Below are positions 11,922 to 23,005 of a DNA stretch of 64,000 nucleotides, piece by piece. The notes beneath the pieces were generated by a model. The model was not told the origin of the DNA. It saw only the letters and a program-made list of their open reading frames with translations, and ran no database searches. The translations under genes were made by a program, and so were the position numbers. The stretch is from contig NW_015622545.1 of NCBI RefSeq assembly GCF_000835495.1, positions 2,992,777-3,056,776 of the forward strand. Direction: 5' to 3'. Origin of the DNA: Cladophialophora immunda. Taxonomy: Eukaryota; Ascomycota; Eurotiomycetes; Chaetothyriales; Herpotrichiellaceae. The first letter of the stretch is position 1. Each line of letters begins with the position of its first letter.

Positions 11922-12805
11922 AAGAAAGCTTGGACGGGCGTTAACTAACCGTAGGCGGCATTTGTCAGCCTACCGGGGTTTGTAATGGAGGGTGGCGTTG
12001 GAAGGTTTCCAGAAGGCTTCAGGGGTTTGGCGAAAGGCGCGAGGCTGCGGCAGCCCAGGGACATAATGCTGGTGGCACTGCGAACATGATGAGAAATGAT
12101 TGTGATACCCAGATAGAAGGATAGAATTGGCCTCGTCGCCTCGTCGCCTCGAGACTGTTTTTGGCTACGACAAATGCAAGGCCCAATAATGCGCGCCCCA
12201 TGGAACTCATTTTCCTGCCTTGCTGGTGCTAGTCTTGCGCGACGGCTACGTGCTCTTCGCTCTAGTGGTCTAGACAGAAGGACTTATCGCCCTGAGGTGA
12301 GAAAAGTGACGCCTCCCCCGTCGTTATCTGGGCAACGAGCAGCATTTGATACCAAACCGCTCATTTCCGTCTCTGAAAGCAGAAACAGAGAAGTGGTGGA
12401 AGGCCCGGCTGACCAGCGGTATCTCCCCTCGCAAAAAGCCTATCCTCGAGCCTAGGTGGTGGAGGCTTTTCACAGAGGAGTGGAAAGGCTGGCTCCCCTG
12501 CCCACCCCTGCCCACCCCTGCCCACTCCTTGCCCTCGGGCGTACGTCACAAATCATCATCGCACAAATTTGTGTAAATTTCTCCACCACCGTTTTCCATT
12601 TGTTCCTGGTTGTCTGTGATGCACCGGACCACGCCCGCCACTGGCCGAGCGAGCGAGCATTTCGCACCCTGCATCCTTTAAAGCTGCAACCATCCCACTC
12701 ACTCACCACTCGAACAAGTTCAGGGTCCCCGACGCACAAACCCACCACCTCTGCCTTCTCCCCTTTCCTCTCGTTCCTACCTCCTCCTCCTCTTCCAGTG
12801 CCACC
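11922..12805. other. intergenic, REI1 promoter region
   Basis: No gene is supported. The stretch includes a 10-base tandem repeat listed separately and a C/T-rich leader (12,720-12,800) directly before the REI1 start codon. Confidence 0.5.
12495..12526. repeat. short tandem repeat, 10-base unit
   Basis: About three copies of CCCACCCCTG lie in the REI1 upstream region. The strand asymmetry (C-rich on plus) could favour unusual structure, but it is short and probably an ordinary minisatellite. Confidence 0.8.
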
Positions 12806-14435
12806 ATGGCGACCGTGGCTCCTGCCGATATCTCGCAGACCCATCCCTACACCTGCAACTCGTGTGCGGTCGCCTTCCGCAACAGTGATGCCCAACGCAC
12901 CCACATGCGGAGTGACTGGCACAGATACAACTTGAAGCGCAGACTGGCCGAGTTACCGGCTGTCTCCTCTGAAGACTACAACGAGAAAGTCCTGGCTGCT
13001 CAGGCGACCAACAATGCAGCCGCCGCACAGGCGGCCTATGCAAAATTGTGTGCCACCTGCCAGAAGACATACTACAGTGAGAATGCATACCAGAACCACC
13101 TTGCAAGCAAAGCACACAAGACAAGAGAAGTGGCCCCAAGCCGAGGGTCGACACGAGACGCAAACTCTGTAACTGGGTCCGAGGTGCGGCGGTCATTATC
13201 CGCAGTGGGTTCGACAGCAGACTCGGAACCTCGAGATCCAGTGGCGGAAGCCGAATTCGAGCAAGTGGTTGCAGGAATAAAAGAGACGTCGATCCGAGAT
13301 ATGCCTGAGATCACACGGAGACCCTCGAACCCCCCTCCAGATGTAGAGCCGCGGGAAGACCATCCCATGTCGCCAGAGAAGGCCGAAGTCTCGTCCATGC
13401 CCATTTCGAGGTGTCTATTTTGCAACTACGACTCGCCCAATTTGAAACTCAGCGTCATGCACATGACCAAGATCCACGGTCTATTTATTCCGGAACAGAA
13501 TTTTCTTGTGGACCTGGAAGGTCTGATCCGATATATGCAGGCCAAGGTCCACCAAAATTTCGAGTGTCTGTTCTGCCACAAACTTAGAGGGAATGCAGAA
13601 GGTGTGCAGACACACATGAGAGACAAGGGTCATTGCAAGATCGCCTTCGAGACAGAGGAAGAGATGATCGAGGTCGGCCAGTTCTACGACTTCTCCAGCA
13701 CATATTCGGACGATGGCGAAGAGGAGTCTGGGGGGGAGATGGGGGGAGTGAAGGCAGAACAGAACAGCGGAGTCAAATTGGAGGGCACAGCAGAAGCCGG
13801 TGCAGAAGATGGCTGGGAGACTGATTCTTCCTTCTCCTCGCTCGACACCAACGAACTCGCCTCTGTCCCGAACGACGATCGAACACTATCATATCAACGA
13901 CTTCCCTTGCACAGACATCATTCCAACACCGATCCAAGACCACACCGGAACGCAGACGGCTGGCACTCACACGCCCATAACCACACCAATGCCGTGTTCT
14001 ATGACGAACATGAAATGCATCTCCCCAGCGGCAGGGTGGCTGGTCACCGAAGCTTGAGGAAATATTACCGACAAAATCTGCACAATTACCCTACGGCAGC
14101 CGAGCGAATGGAACGTGCCCAGAGACTGATCGAAGAGGGAAGCTCAGAAGACGCAGAGATGGACGACGTCGATCTACCGGCGACCCCTCCTCGAAATAGT
14201 CTCATGAGACGCGGCGAGGCTGGTATGCTTGGCGCCACGAGCCAGCAGAGACGAGACGTTCGCTCGGAAGAGATCAGAGCCAGACAAAGAGAGCGGCGGG
14301 CGCAGAATCGGTACCAAGCCAAGCTGGAGAAGCAGGCCAACAGTCAAAAACACTACAGGGTAAGCATTGCTGAAGAAGATTGTGTTTTCGAATACAGGGC
14401 CGCTGACGAGTTCCCAGGATCCACTATTGCAGTGA
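12806..14435 (+). CDS. REI1: pre-60S ribosome maturation factor REI1, C2H2 zinc-finger protein
   Basis: Cytoplasmic factor that helps release Arx1 and Alb1 from late pre-60S particles and probes the polypeptide exit tunnel. Exons 12806-14359 and 14418-14435, 523 residues. Four zinc fingers are visible: C-N-S-C at about 14-17, with the U1-like H-M-R-S-D-W-H, C-A-T-C-Q-K-T-Y-Y with H-L-A-S-K-A-H, C-L-F-C-N-Y with H-M-T-K-I-H-G-L-F-I-P, and C-L-F-C-H-K with H-M-R-D-K-G-H-C. An acidic stretch follows the fourth finger, and S-L-R-K-Y-Y-R-Q-N begins the conserved C-terminal region. Reading straight through 14360 would add an unrelated tail. A 58-base intron (GTAAGC to CCCAG) instead joins H-Y-R to D-P-L-L-Q and a stop, the conserved end of Rei1 proteins. 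Kozak context CACCATGGC supports the start. Confidence 0.95.
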
Positions 14436-15219
14436 TCGATGAATCATATCTCCTCCATGCCGACCGATCCGAGTGCCACCAAAGATTCCATACCATACCC
14501 TACCAGCACCTCTTCTGACGAGCTGTAAATAGCATTCCTTATTTCGCATAAAATGCATATCGGGGGTTATAAAAAGCCTATTCGGGAAACAACGAAAATG
14601 ACACGACGCGACGACGCTTGACGGCCTAAAATCCGGGGGTTGCTGCATCCGTGGATTCAGTCGTAGGATTTCGAGATATTCTCCACAATCGGAGGACGAG
14701 CCTGGCGCTGCCTCGGATCCTACCTGGTAGTCTATTATCCATGGCGGAGGAAAGGATGGCAGTCGTTGCTACGGAGCAGCGATATCATTATGCATAAATT
14801 TGGCCTTTCATTGGCACCTCGGCCGCTTGACCTTGTAAACTGCCTCACAATACGATGGTCTGGTCGCACCGGCGTTCTGAGAACCAACCTCGTTGGTACC
14901 ATATGTTTGTTGCTCATCTAGATGATTTATTCTAATCTGTCGAGGAAGACAAGGCTCGAGTAGCAAAAAGGGGCAATATTTGAGACGCCTGCAGAAAGTA
15001 TACGGTGAATCAATGAGCCCGTTTGTCCAGGCTTGGCGGGCAGTTTGTACAGTACCTTGAAGATTCCAACCTGGAGCTCTCCACTGACAGCTTCACGCGC
15101 GACTTGAACTCCAGTCAACAGCACCGTCGTCTCATCTGGAGATTCGCCTTGTGCAAAACCTAGTGCTTTAAGCTGCTCGGATTCTCTTCCACTCCCTCCG
15201 CTCTTCCCAATCTCCAACC
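14436..15219. other. intergenic between REI1 and bL33m
   Basis: No gene, RNA or repeat is recognised. The last part is the promoter and leader of the small mitochondrial ribosomal protein gene. Confidence 0.45.
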
Positions 15220-15497
15220 ATGGCCAAAAAGCGTACGTCCCGACCCCCGACATGATTCCTTTTTCTTTTTTTTTTACACCCGTCTCCCCGCAAAACTCTT
15301 GATGATGCAACTGACATGCCCATGTTGCACACACAGCCAAGTCCCGCACTATCGCCGTCCGCCTGATCTCCATGGCCCTGACGGGGTACTACCGGACGAT
15401 GGTGCGTCCTCGCACGTCGAGACCCCTGAGCATGATGAAGTACGACCCCGTGGTCAAGAGGCAGGTGCTGTTCTTGGAGCAGAAACGCGGGAAGTAA
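15220..15497 (+). CDS. MRPL39: mitochondrial large-subunit ribosomal protein bL33m
   Basis: A 57-residue protein of the mitochondrial large ribosomal subunit (bacterial L33 family). Exon 1 is only 13 bases (15220-15232: ATG GCC AAA AAG C). A 104-base intron with a GTACGT donor and ACACAG acceptor follows, and exon 2 is 15337-15497. The product begins [16 protein letters not shown] and contains the family hallmark [15 protein letters not shown], ending E-Q-K-R-G-K. Length and basic character fit fungal L33m. As in some small mitochondrial ribosomal proteins, no long presequence is seen. The tiny first exon makes this gene easy to miss. Confidence 0.92.
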
Positions 15498-15643
15498 ATC
15501 ATGTCCGGCTTACGGTTGTGGAGGAAGAACAAACAAATGTCAAAAGAGGGGCAAGCTTCAAGGGGTGGCCTCCGTCCCGGCGTCGCCTGGTTCGTGTCGG
15601 AGCTTGGGAATCTGGACTCGACTATACGAAACGAGCTATGGGG

Positions 15644-15670
15644 GGCTGGCTGGCTGGCTGGCTGGCTGGC
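15644..15670. repeat. (GGCT)n microsatellite
   Basis: Nearly seven perfect copies of GGCT lie downstream of bL33m in noncoding DNA. Confidence 0.9.
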
Positions 15671-16465
15671 AGGCAGATGAGAGAGGAAAGGGAGGCGTGC
15701 GGACAAAAGAGGGAAATCTTGCGGGTGGAGGGGGCGACTGAGTTGACTGGTCTGTCCATCGACCTGCGGAAGGCGCTGCGCGGCCGACAGAGAGACAGAA
15801 CACAACTCGGGTGTGCTTGGACTTCCAGCGCAATCTCGTCACTGGGGCTTACTTACCCTGGGAGCCAATGGGTCCGACTGCGGAATCCTTGCCATCGACG
15901 ACAACCGGGACGAGGAGGACCAGGAAAGGAACTGACGGAACGCGGCTGCGACAGGACATGGCTCTCTCTCTCTCTCTGCCAGCGGCCATGTTCTTGATGG
16001 TGCCTGCACCTGCCAAGGGGTGGATGGAGTCCATCGTATGGTCGAAGCTCGGGGTCGAGAAAACCCAAGACACGGTCTTCGGCCTCTGACTTCATCACTC
16101 TCCACCTCTGGATGGACGATCGACAATCGAACAAGACTGCCTCACTCGAGGACAAGAAACCGAGCACACCTCCTCCTCCTCACCAATCAACCACCACAAT
16201 GCAGCATAATGCAAAAAGGGGGCGGACCGTCGTTTGGGGAGACGAAGAAGAGCTGTATCGACGGACTCACCTGCATCCTATGTACCCCTTCCACATCGAG
16301 GAAGCGGTACTTATTTACACACGGACTGGACTCCTCACCGACTTGTGGTGAGCTCAGGGCTGCAGGCGGCAAGAGGCTGTCCAACAGGACACGAGCAGGA
16401 ACGAAAAGGTCTCTTGCATAATGATTGGCGCCGCACGGTCTGATCTGGTCTGGGATGACTGGGTG

Positions 16466-16494
16466 TGTTGTGTTGTGTTGTGTTGTGTTGTGTT
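16466..16494. repeat. (TGTTG)n microsatellite
   Basis: About 5.8 copies of the pentamer TGTTG lie in noncoding DNA. Confidence 0.9.
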
Positions 16495-17117
16495 TGAGTG
16501 TATCTGGCTGGGTCTCTAGTGATTACGAGGGTAGAGGGCCATTCTTCTGTCGCTAGGTATGTAGGTTGAAGGGGCGGGCACCACGTCGTCACTGGTATAC
16601 TGTACAATAGAGGTTATCATGCGTCCTCGTCTGATGGCCACTCACGTGTACCTCGTTTGAGCCCTTCTGCGGGAGGAAGATACTGTGGCATACTCGGTAC
16701 TCACGGCTCCATTGATAGGGACCAGTACTATCTATCATACATTGTCGGTGTATACATTTTATGTGTTCCCATCTTTCCCGGTCTGTTTCTCACGATTCCT
16801 TGCGCTAAGCCGATAGCTTTCTCGCCCGTCTTTCGCAAATTGTATTTTCTTGCTTGCCTCTCTTTTCCCTCTTATCTTTGTCTCAATCTGTCCCGTACCA
16901 TAAAACCATACATACCATTCGGATTAGCTGGCAATCCCAAACTGATTGAATGACTGTCTAGTCGTCTCATCAAGCTCGTTCGAATCGATATTTCCTGTAA
17001 AGCGCTCGGAACATGCCACAATCGTCCATCCCCCCCTTTTTCTCTGTGTGTTGCTCTCTTTCCTCAACCAGCCTATCCTTCTCGAGTACAACTGTATGTC
17101 GCTTGCTTGGTTATGCA

Positions 17118-20100
17118 TCAAGTCTCCGCTCCAAATCGAGTGGCGTACTTGTCCTGACGAGAACCTTTTCGAGCGGGTTTGGCCGATCGTTGACTCTTTC
17201 CTGGACCAGGAGCGTTCGTCCCGACGATGCTGCTGCCTCTGCCGTTGCTGCTCTTGCGAAAGCTGATGGCACCTCGAGACGAGGATTTGTCCACCCTCTG
17301 CTTCGGCGAAGCTGGTGGTGGCTTCCTCGCTTCCAGATTCGCAGTTGTACGCTTGAGACGTTTGGGATTCTCTGGGGGGATTTTGTCCTCGTCGTTCTCG
17401 GGCTCCATTCGACGTTTGGCCGCTGAATTGGGCTGGTACCGCTCACGCATGATGGCGGGGGTGGATGCCCGATTGCCTTCAAACTCGGCGCTTGTATCGG
17501 GAGAGGCAGTGAACCGACGATTCCGGCCTCGAAGTTCACTTCTTAATCTTCTTGGACTTGGTCCTTGCTTCGGCCTGACTTTACTACCAGGCACAACAAA
17601 GGTCGGACCGGTCTCGGTGGAGTCGAAATCGTTTGGACCTTGATCCTCGTCTTGGCTGACTTGATCCAGAAGCATTTGATCACTCTGAGACCCATACGAG
17701 CTGGATGGAGGCTGTTCGACGGCCCCTTGACTGCGTCTGATGCTGCTGGTCCCTTTCGACCAGACTTCAATCTGGCTGCGGTCATGTCGGCTCGTGATGA
17801 GATTAAGGGCATGGTTGATAACCTCGTCGAGATCAGCTTCTCCGTCATCGTTTGGAATCGGGGCAAGTTCTGACCTGCTGTCCTCTTGCCCTTGATCTGC
17901 AGATAGTACAAAGCTATCTGGATCGATTGGTGGGGATTCGTGGATTTCGATTTGTGTTTCTGGTACGACGGCTATAGGACTATTCGTGGGACCTGGCGGA
18001 TTCGAACGCAAAGGACTGTCGACATTGAGAAATTGAACGCCGCCACCATTGGAGTGCTGCCGTGTGAGAGGCAACTGATTGTGATAGCGGTCTTTTGCGT
18101 TTCCGGAACGATCTGCAACACGTCGTTGTCGTTGGTTGTGGTTTGCCTCGTCACCATCAAGTTTCGCATTGGAGATGACAGCTTCGAGGCTGAGGATTTC
18201 CTGCTGCATGGATGCCTGTTGCTTTTCATTCTCCTGCACCTCGGCTCGAAGATTCTTGAGTTGTTCAGTCAGGTCGTTGAATAACGCCAAGTCCTTCTGC
18301 AATTCCGTGATTTGACTGTCCTTCTCTCTAATGGTCCCTTGCAAAGGTGCAATCTGAGTGCACTGCTCATTCAGTCGTCCGAGGTCTGCTGTAAGAGAAT
18401 CGACATCTTCCTTGAGGGAAGAGTTTTCTGTTTCTACTTCGTTGAGTCGGGTTGCCTGAATCTGAGCAGCGGCAAGGGCAGATTCAAGTACAGCAATCTC
18501 GGTGATCTTCTGCTGGAGCCTCTTTTCCAAAGCTTCCTGCTCAGAGAGCTGTCCTCGCAAGTTCTCCATATCATTTTGGAGGCTGGCATACTCCTTAGCG
18601 AGCCTGTCCTTTCCCTTTGCTTGTTCTTCAAAACGGGCAGACGTGTTTCCGAGGTTGTTGACCTGCTTCTGGAGGGTTTCTATCTCCTTTGACTTGTCTG
18701 CGATTTGCTGGGTTTGAGACACAGACTCTTCTTTGAGGCGCTGTAGAGAGGATTGCTGCTGTCTCAGATATCCCAGCTCAGACTCAGTGTCTGCCAGAGA
18801 CTTAAGGGTGTCCTCAAGCTTCCGAGCATTTTGATCTGCTCCAGTCAATTTTTGTTCCAGCATACCTATCTGGCTTTGCAACTCTTTATGAACTCTGATA
18901 GCTGTGGTGGTTTCGTCGCGAGATTTCTTGAGATCTCGGCGAGTTTGTAGCTCCCGTGCTTTGGTCCTCGCCACTTCAGCATCGACTTCAAATCTTCTCT
19001 GTATCTCGCAATTCAAATCACCCTGTACATCCGAAAGCTGAGCATTCACGCGTCTCAGCTGCTTCAGATTAGCCACGCCTTGAACAGCCAGTTGGGTGTC
19101 CCTACCTCCATAGTCTGTTCTTCATTTTGTTGTTCGAATTCGCCCAGAATGTCTTCGCTGGCCATCAATTCAGCTTGAAGGACATTGTGCTCCTGCGTGG
19201 CCTCGGACAGACGGATCGTTAAATCAATGACTTCCGCTTGAACTTCACTCTTATCCTGCTTGCACTTTTCGAGTTCAGAGCTTGCTGTTTGCCACTTTGT
19301 CGTGACAGTACGCAATGATGTCCGGAGCTCCTCACTCTGCGTTAGAGCTGCGGCTTTGTTGTTTCGAAGACTCTGGTTGGTGGCCTGCAACTCTGCCTCA
19401 TGCTTCTGTGCCTCACGCTTGGCCTCATGAAGGAGCTCCATGATCTCCTGTGTCTGCTCTATCTTCGCTTGCAGTCGGGCCACTTCTGCTTTGGCTTCGA
19501 CAAGCTCGACATTGCCTGACTGCACTTCCGACAACAATCTCGACACCTGAGTGGAGACGTCATGTTGTAAGTCGTGCTTGAGGCTTGCTACTGCTGTCTG
19601 GACCTTTTCGGAGAGCGAACCTTCAAGCTTGGCTATCGATGAATTCACTGATATACAATCGTCTCTCAGTGGTGCCAGATCTGATTTCACCGGCAGATTG
19701 TTGTCAATGGCGGACTGTATCTGATGTAGGCGCTCGATGATACGGGTTGTCGCGGAATCCTCTTCTGCTCTCTCTTTATGAAGTGTGGCAAGCCCTTTCG
19801 AGATGTCCTGCAGGGTTTGGTTGGTGGCTTGATGTTGGCTGTAAAGTCTGATGTTCTGTTTGTTTTTCTCCTGCTCCAACTGGAGTATATGAGCCTCCAA
19901 CCTTCGGCATCTTTGTGTTTCGCTCATCAAGTGTTCGTTTTGCGCCATGGCGAAAGCCTCCAACTGCCTAATGGTCACAGTACTATCTTCTGCCATTGCT
20001 TTAGCCTCGCGGACTCCGTCTCGAATGCTCTCCAACTGCTCTGAGGATGAGTCTGAAGAGCATTGAAGTCCTCGCAGCTGCGTGAGCAACTGATCCCTGT

Positions 20101-20999
20101 CCTTGGTCAAGGCTGTGAGAGTCCGATGGAACCCTGAGGCCTTCTCCTGCAGCATCTCGCAGTCTTTGTTAGTCTCCAGAGCCCATTTCTTCAACTTGCA
20201 ATACTTCTGTTTGAAAATGTCCAAACTCTGGCAGAGAAAATCAGAATATTGAGAACATTCATCCCTCGTCTTGACAGTCTGTTGAAGTTCAGCTTCCGTC
20301 TGCCCTTGTAGCTCTCGCAGATTCTGATTTTCGTGCTCAAGATCCTTCAGCCTCTCAAGGGCCTTCTGTGTCTCGCGCGCTCGGGACATAAGAAGGAAGA
20401 GCAGATCTTCTTCCGATGGCTGTGGGACATTTGTTTCATTGTCATGGTATCCGCGTATCTGACGGGTCTGAGCCGGTCTCGGACGGTATCCCCTTGGAGA
20501 CTTTGAAATCCCGGATTCGTGGGTTGGACCCATACCTGGGCTGTCTGGTCTATGGCCAACAGATCTCGCTCTTACCATGGTGTGGACTTTGGGTGAGGAT
20601 ATCGAGCCAGGTCTCTTGACAACCCCATTATCCACGCCGCAGGGAAGTTCCACATATTGATGGTCTAGGTGATCTTGTTGGATAGGTGCAAAGTCGAACT
20701 GAACTTCATCACTGGATACATTTTCCATACCCTGTCTCCCATGTAGAGTTGAAAGCCGGCAGGTGTGGCTGTTCCCAGAAATATGGTCGTTCTTGAGAGG
20801 CTCTACTGGTGTGGGTGCAGTGGGTGTTGTTCGGTCCTCTGTACACTTGGGTGTTAGTGTTGTTGTCTTGGGTGGAGTGGTGCATCAGAAAGGCATCACC
20901 TTCTATCCAACGTACGACGTCTGCAGGAGCGTCCTCGTCGAGCTCATGACAGACAGCGTTGGCCCGAGGGGTTTGTGGCGTGTCGGATTCTCCAGCCAT
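17118..20999 (-). CDS. large coiled-coil protein of unknown function
   Basis: I do not recognise this family. Proposed exons are 20999-20916, 20731-19106 and 19058-17118, about 1216 residues. Intron 1 (184 bases) uses a GTACGT donor and GACAG acceptor in phase 0. Intron 2 (47 bases) follows M-E and has a GCTAAT branch site; an acceptor three bases earlier (after AAG) is possible but sits very near the branch adenine. Residues 1-170 are polar and Pro/Ser-rich. About 175 to 900 is almost continuous heptad-rich coiled coil, with many Gln, Glu, Leu and Lys. The last 300 residues are disordered and basic, with S-P and T-P sites and patches such as K-R-R-M-E-P and P-K-R-L-K-R-T that could serve as nuclear localisation signals. 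Architecture suggests a cytoskeletal, spindle-pole, or chromosome-tethering protein, but that is only analogy. Exon 1 is the least certain part. Confidence 0.75.
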
Positions 21000-21549
21000 T
21001 GCATGGGCATTGAATTAGGACTGCGAGGGCCGAGGAAACTTGCCAGTGAGACGACAAGTGAAAGGTCAGGTGGTTGCAGGAGCGGCGGTGGACGCTCTGG
21101 AGTCACTCCCCAAGGCCAAGACTGAGCCTCAGTTCACGGCTGCGCCTTCCAACACGAGCCTCTCAACCATGGTTTTCACAATCCTCGAAGATATGTTCAT
21201 CAGCGGTCCTCCGTGGCCACCGATTTCTGCAGTGCGGATCTATCTCTGCTCTTGGGCGTCGACAAAGTTAACGCACGTGTAAAGCCTGAGACAACGAGAG
21301 CAGGCGCAAGTGGACTCAACTGTTCACAGACAACGAAGCGAAGTCAAGGGAAAGTCGTGAGAAGAGAGAATCCAAGTCTGGTCCTGTCCTTTGTTCATTG
21401 CCACAGTATCATTGCAACAGATGGCGTGTTCGACATATCAACATGTTCCCCAAAAGTGTGCCTTCAATATCGGTACTCGATCCTAAGTGTTCGCAATCAT
21501 GTAAACTCCACCTGGCCGGTCCCGTTCCAGGTCGTTCCTGACGGCCCCT
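21000..21549. other. intergenic between two minus-strand genes
   Basis: This holds the promoter of the coiled-coil gene and the 3' flank of the membrane protein gene. No gene is seen. Confidence 0.45.
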
Positions 21550-22358
21550 CTAGCGTCCAAACACTCTCTTCCACATGGGCGTCTTGGGACTGTCCATCTC
21601 AAAAGCCGAAGATGGAATGGACACACTCGAAGGCCTCTGCCGTTTCCCGTCCTTCTTTCCAGATTTTGCCTCGATTGAGTCGTTGTCCTCCGTTGATTCG
21701 ACCTTGACGGCACCATCTGGCAGTCCCTTTTCAAGGTCACGACCACTGCGCCTCGACGAGGACCGGCTCCCACTTGCCCCCTCCTTTTCAACGGTCACAT
21801 TTGATGTTGACTGCAGTAGTTGATCGTTCGCCTTCTTCAATGTGTCCCCCTTTTGTCGTTTATTCTCGACAGCGGGGAAGGTCATTTTCTTGGGAGTAAG
21901 TGGCGTGGCAACGGCCTTGACAGCGCTCGTGACCTTTCTTGCTGACCGTCTAATGCTGTCTTTGATCTTCCACTGTCTCTTCTTTGCCAGGTAGAACAAC
22001 ACAGTCATCGTGGCTGCAAAGCGTGAGAATCTATTGCGTCAGGACGCTCGAGCAGTAGAATGCCCTCGCCCAAAGGAGCAGACTCACCACCAAGAACGAC
22101 CACTAAGCTCACAACCAAAGCGATTGCGATCGTAGCCCCACGACTCAAATTCACAGACCCGGTATCTGGGCCTGCAGCACCGGCATCTTCTGACGAACTT
22201 CCAGGACTAGAACCGATGTCACCCGGTTCCACGCCCTGAGCTCCACCGCCATCACCGGATTGTGCAAGGACTCGCGAATATTCGAGGAGGTCGAGGCATA
22301 GAAGAAGCGCAAGGACGTGCAGCGGCAGCCGCGCCCGTGGTGAAGAAATCATGCTCAC
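21550..22358 (-). CDS. predicted single-pass type I membrane protein
   Basis: The function is unknown. Exons 22358-22088 and 22013-21550 (74-base intron, phase 1) encode 244 residues. Residues 1-32 form a signal peptide (L-H-V-L-A-L-L-L-C-L-D-L-L core, ending V-L-A-Q). A short Gly/Ser/Asp-rich lumenal or extracellular segment of about 40 residues follows. Residues about 73-97 make one transmembrane helix; the splice joins V-V-V-L-G-A-T to M-T-V-L-F-Y-L-A so that the helix is built across the junction. A basic cytosolic tail follows (K-K-R-Q-W-K-I-K-D-S-I-R-R), with several S-P and T-P sites near the C-terminus. The layout resembles small fungal wall-stress or Mid2-like proteins, but the outer segment is not Ser/Thr-rich enough to claim that. 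The membrane-spanning topology is well supported; the role is not. Confidence 0.75.
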
Positions 22359-23005
22359 TATGGTTCCTGACGGGAGAACCTCGTCCCGCGCTATGTAGTT
22401 GACGATCGCAGTGGCAGAGAAAAAGCCGAGATGAAAAGAAGTGTGCGTGTAAGATGTGGAGGATAGGTCTACACAGAAGAAGAGATCAAAAGGCGAAAAG
22501 ACAGCAGGAGGGGTGTCCTCTTGCGATACCGACTCAGCTTATGTTGAACAGGATGGGCGTCTGCACACCTCTGGACCCTTGGGCGGCGCCATCTGGAACG
22601 GCGCACTGGGCAATGCACTCCTCTGGCCCATGGCCTCTGAGGTCGGACCTTGGGTCGAAAAGGCGAAGATATCAAGTGTGATGAGTGGGATTGGAGATGG
22701 GCTGCGGGTGATGAAACGTGCAAAGAACATCCGAGGCCAATCATGCTGGTCCCGTATGCGTTCGACTACGCGCCCACCTGAAACTATCACAAGGCTTGGC
22801 AGCCTTGCCTTGGACAATGCGGAGGCAGCACCACTAACAGATCATCATATCACTCATGTACATCAGCGCAAAGGCATTCGGACTTGGACAAGATTCTCCT
22901 ATGTAACGCCACCAGAGCCAACCAGCCTCTGGGCCCATTGCCTGTCTCGTCGTAGTCTCGTGATAGCCTTTACTCCCGTTCACAGCCCAGAGAAAGTCTG
23001 CGGGG
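22359..23005. other. intergenic upstream of the membrane protein gene
   Basis: No gene is supported on either strand. A 192-codon plus-strand frame here has no family features and appears to be chance. Confidence 0.45.

Larger units (their letters stand above)
15498..17117. other. 1.6 kb gene-free stretch with microsatellites
   Basis: Between bL33m and the coiled-coil gene I see no coding signal. It contains a (GGCT)n tract, a (CT)8 tract at about 15962-15977 and a (TGTTG)n tract. The end from 16750 on is T/C-rich and likely 3' flank of the minus-strand gene. Confidence 0.5.

Noticed and set aside
12495..12526. Direct repeats considered as a CRISPR-like array
   Set aside because: The unit is 10 bases with no spacers; an ordinary minisatellite in a eukaryotic genome.
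14418..14518. Longer C-terminal tail of REI1 by read-through
   Set aside because: The tail matches nothing in the family, whereas splicing restores the conserved D-P-L-L-Q end.
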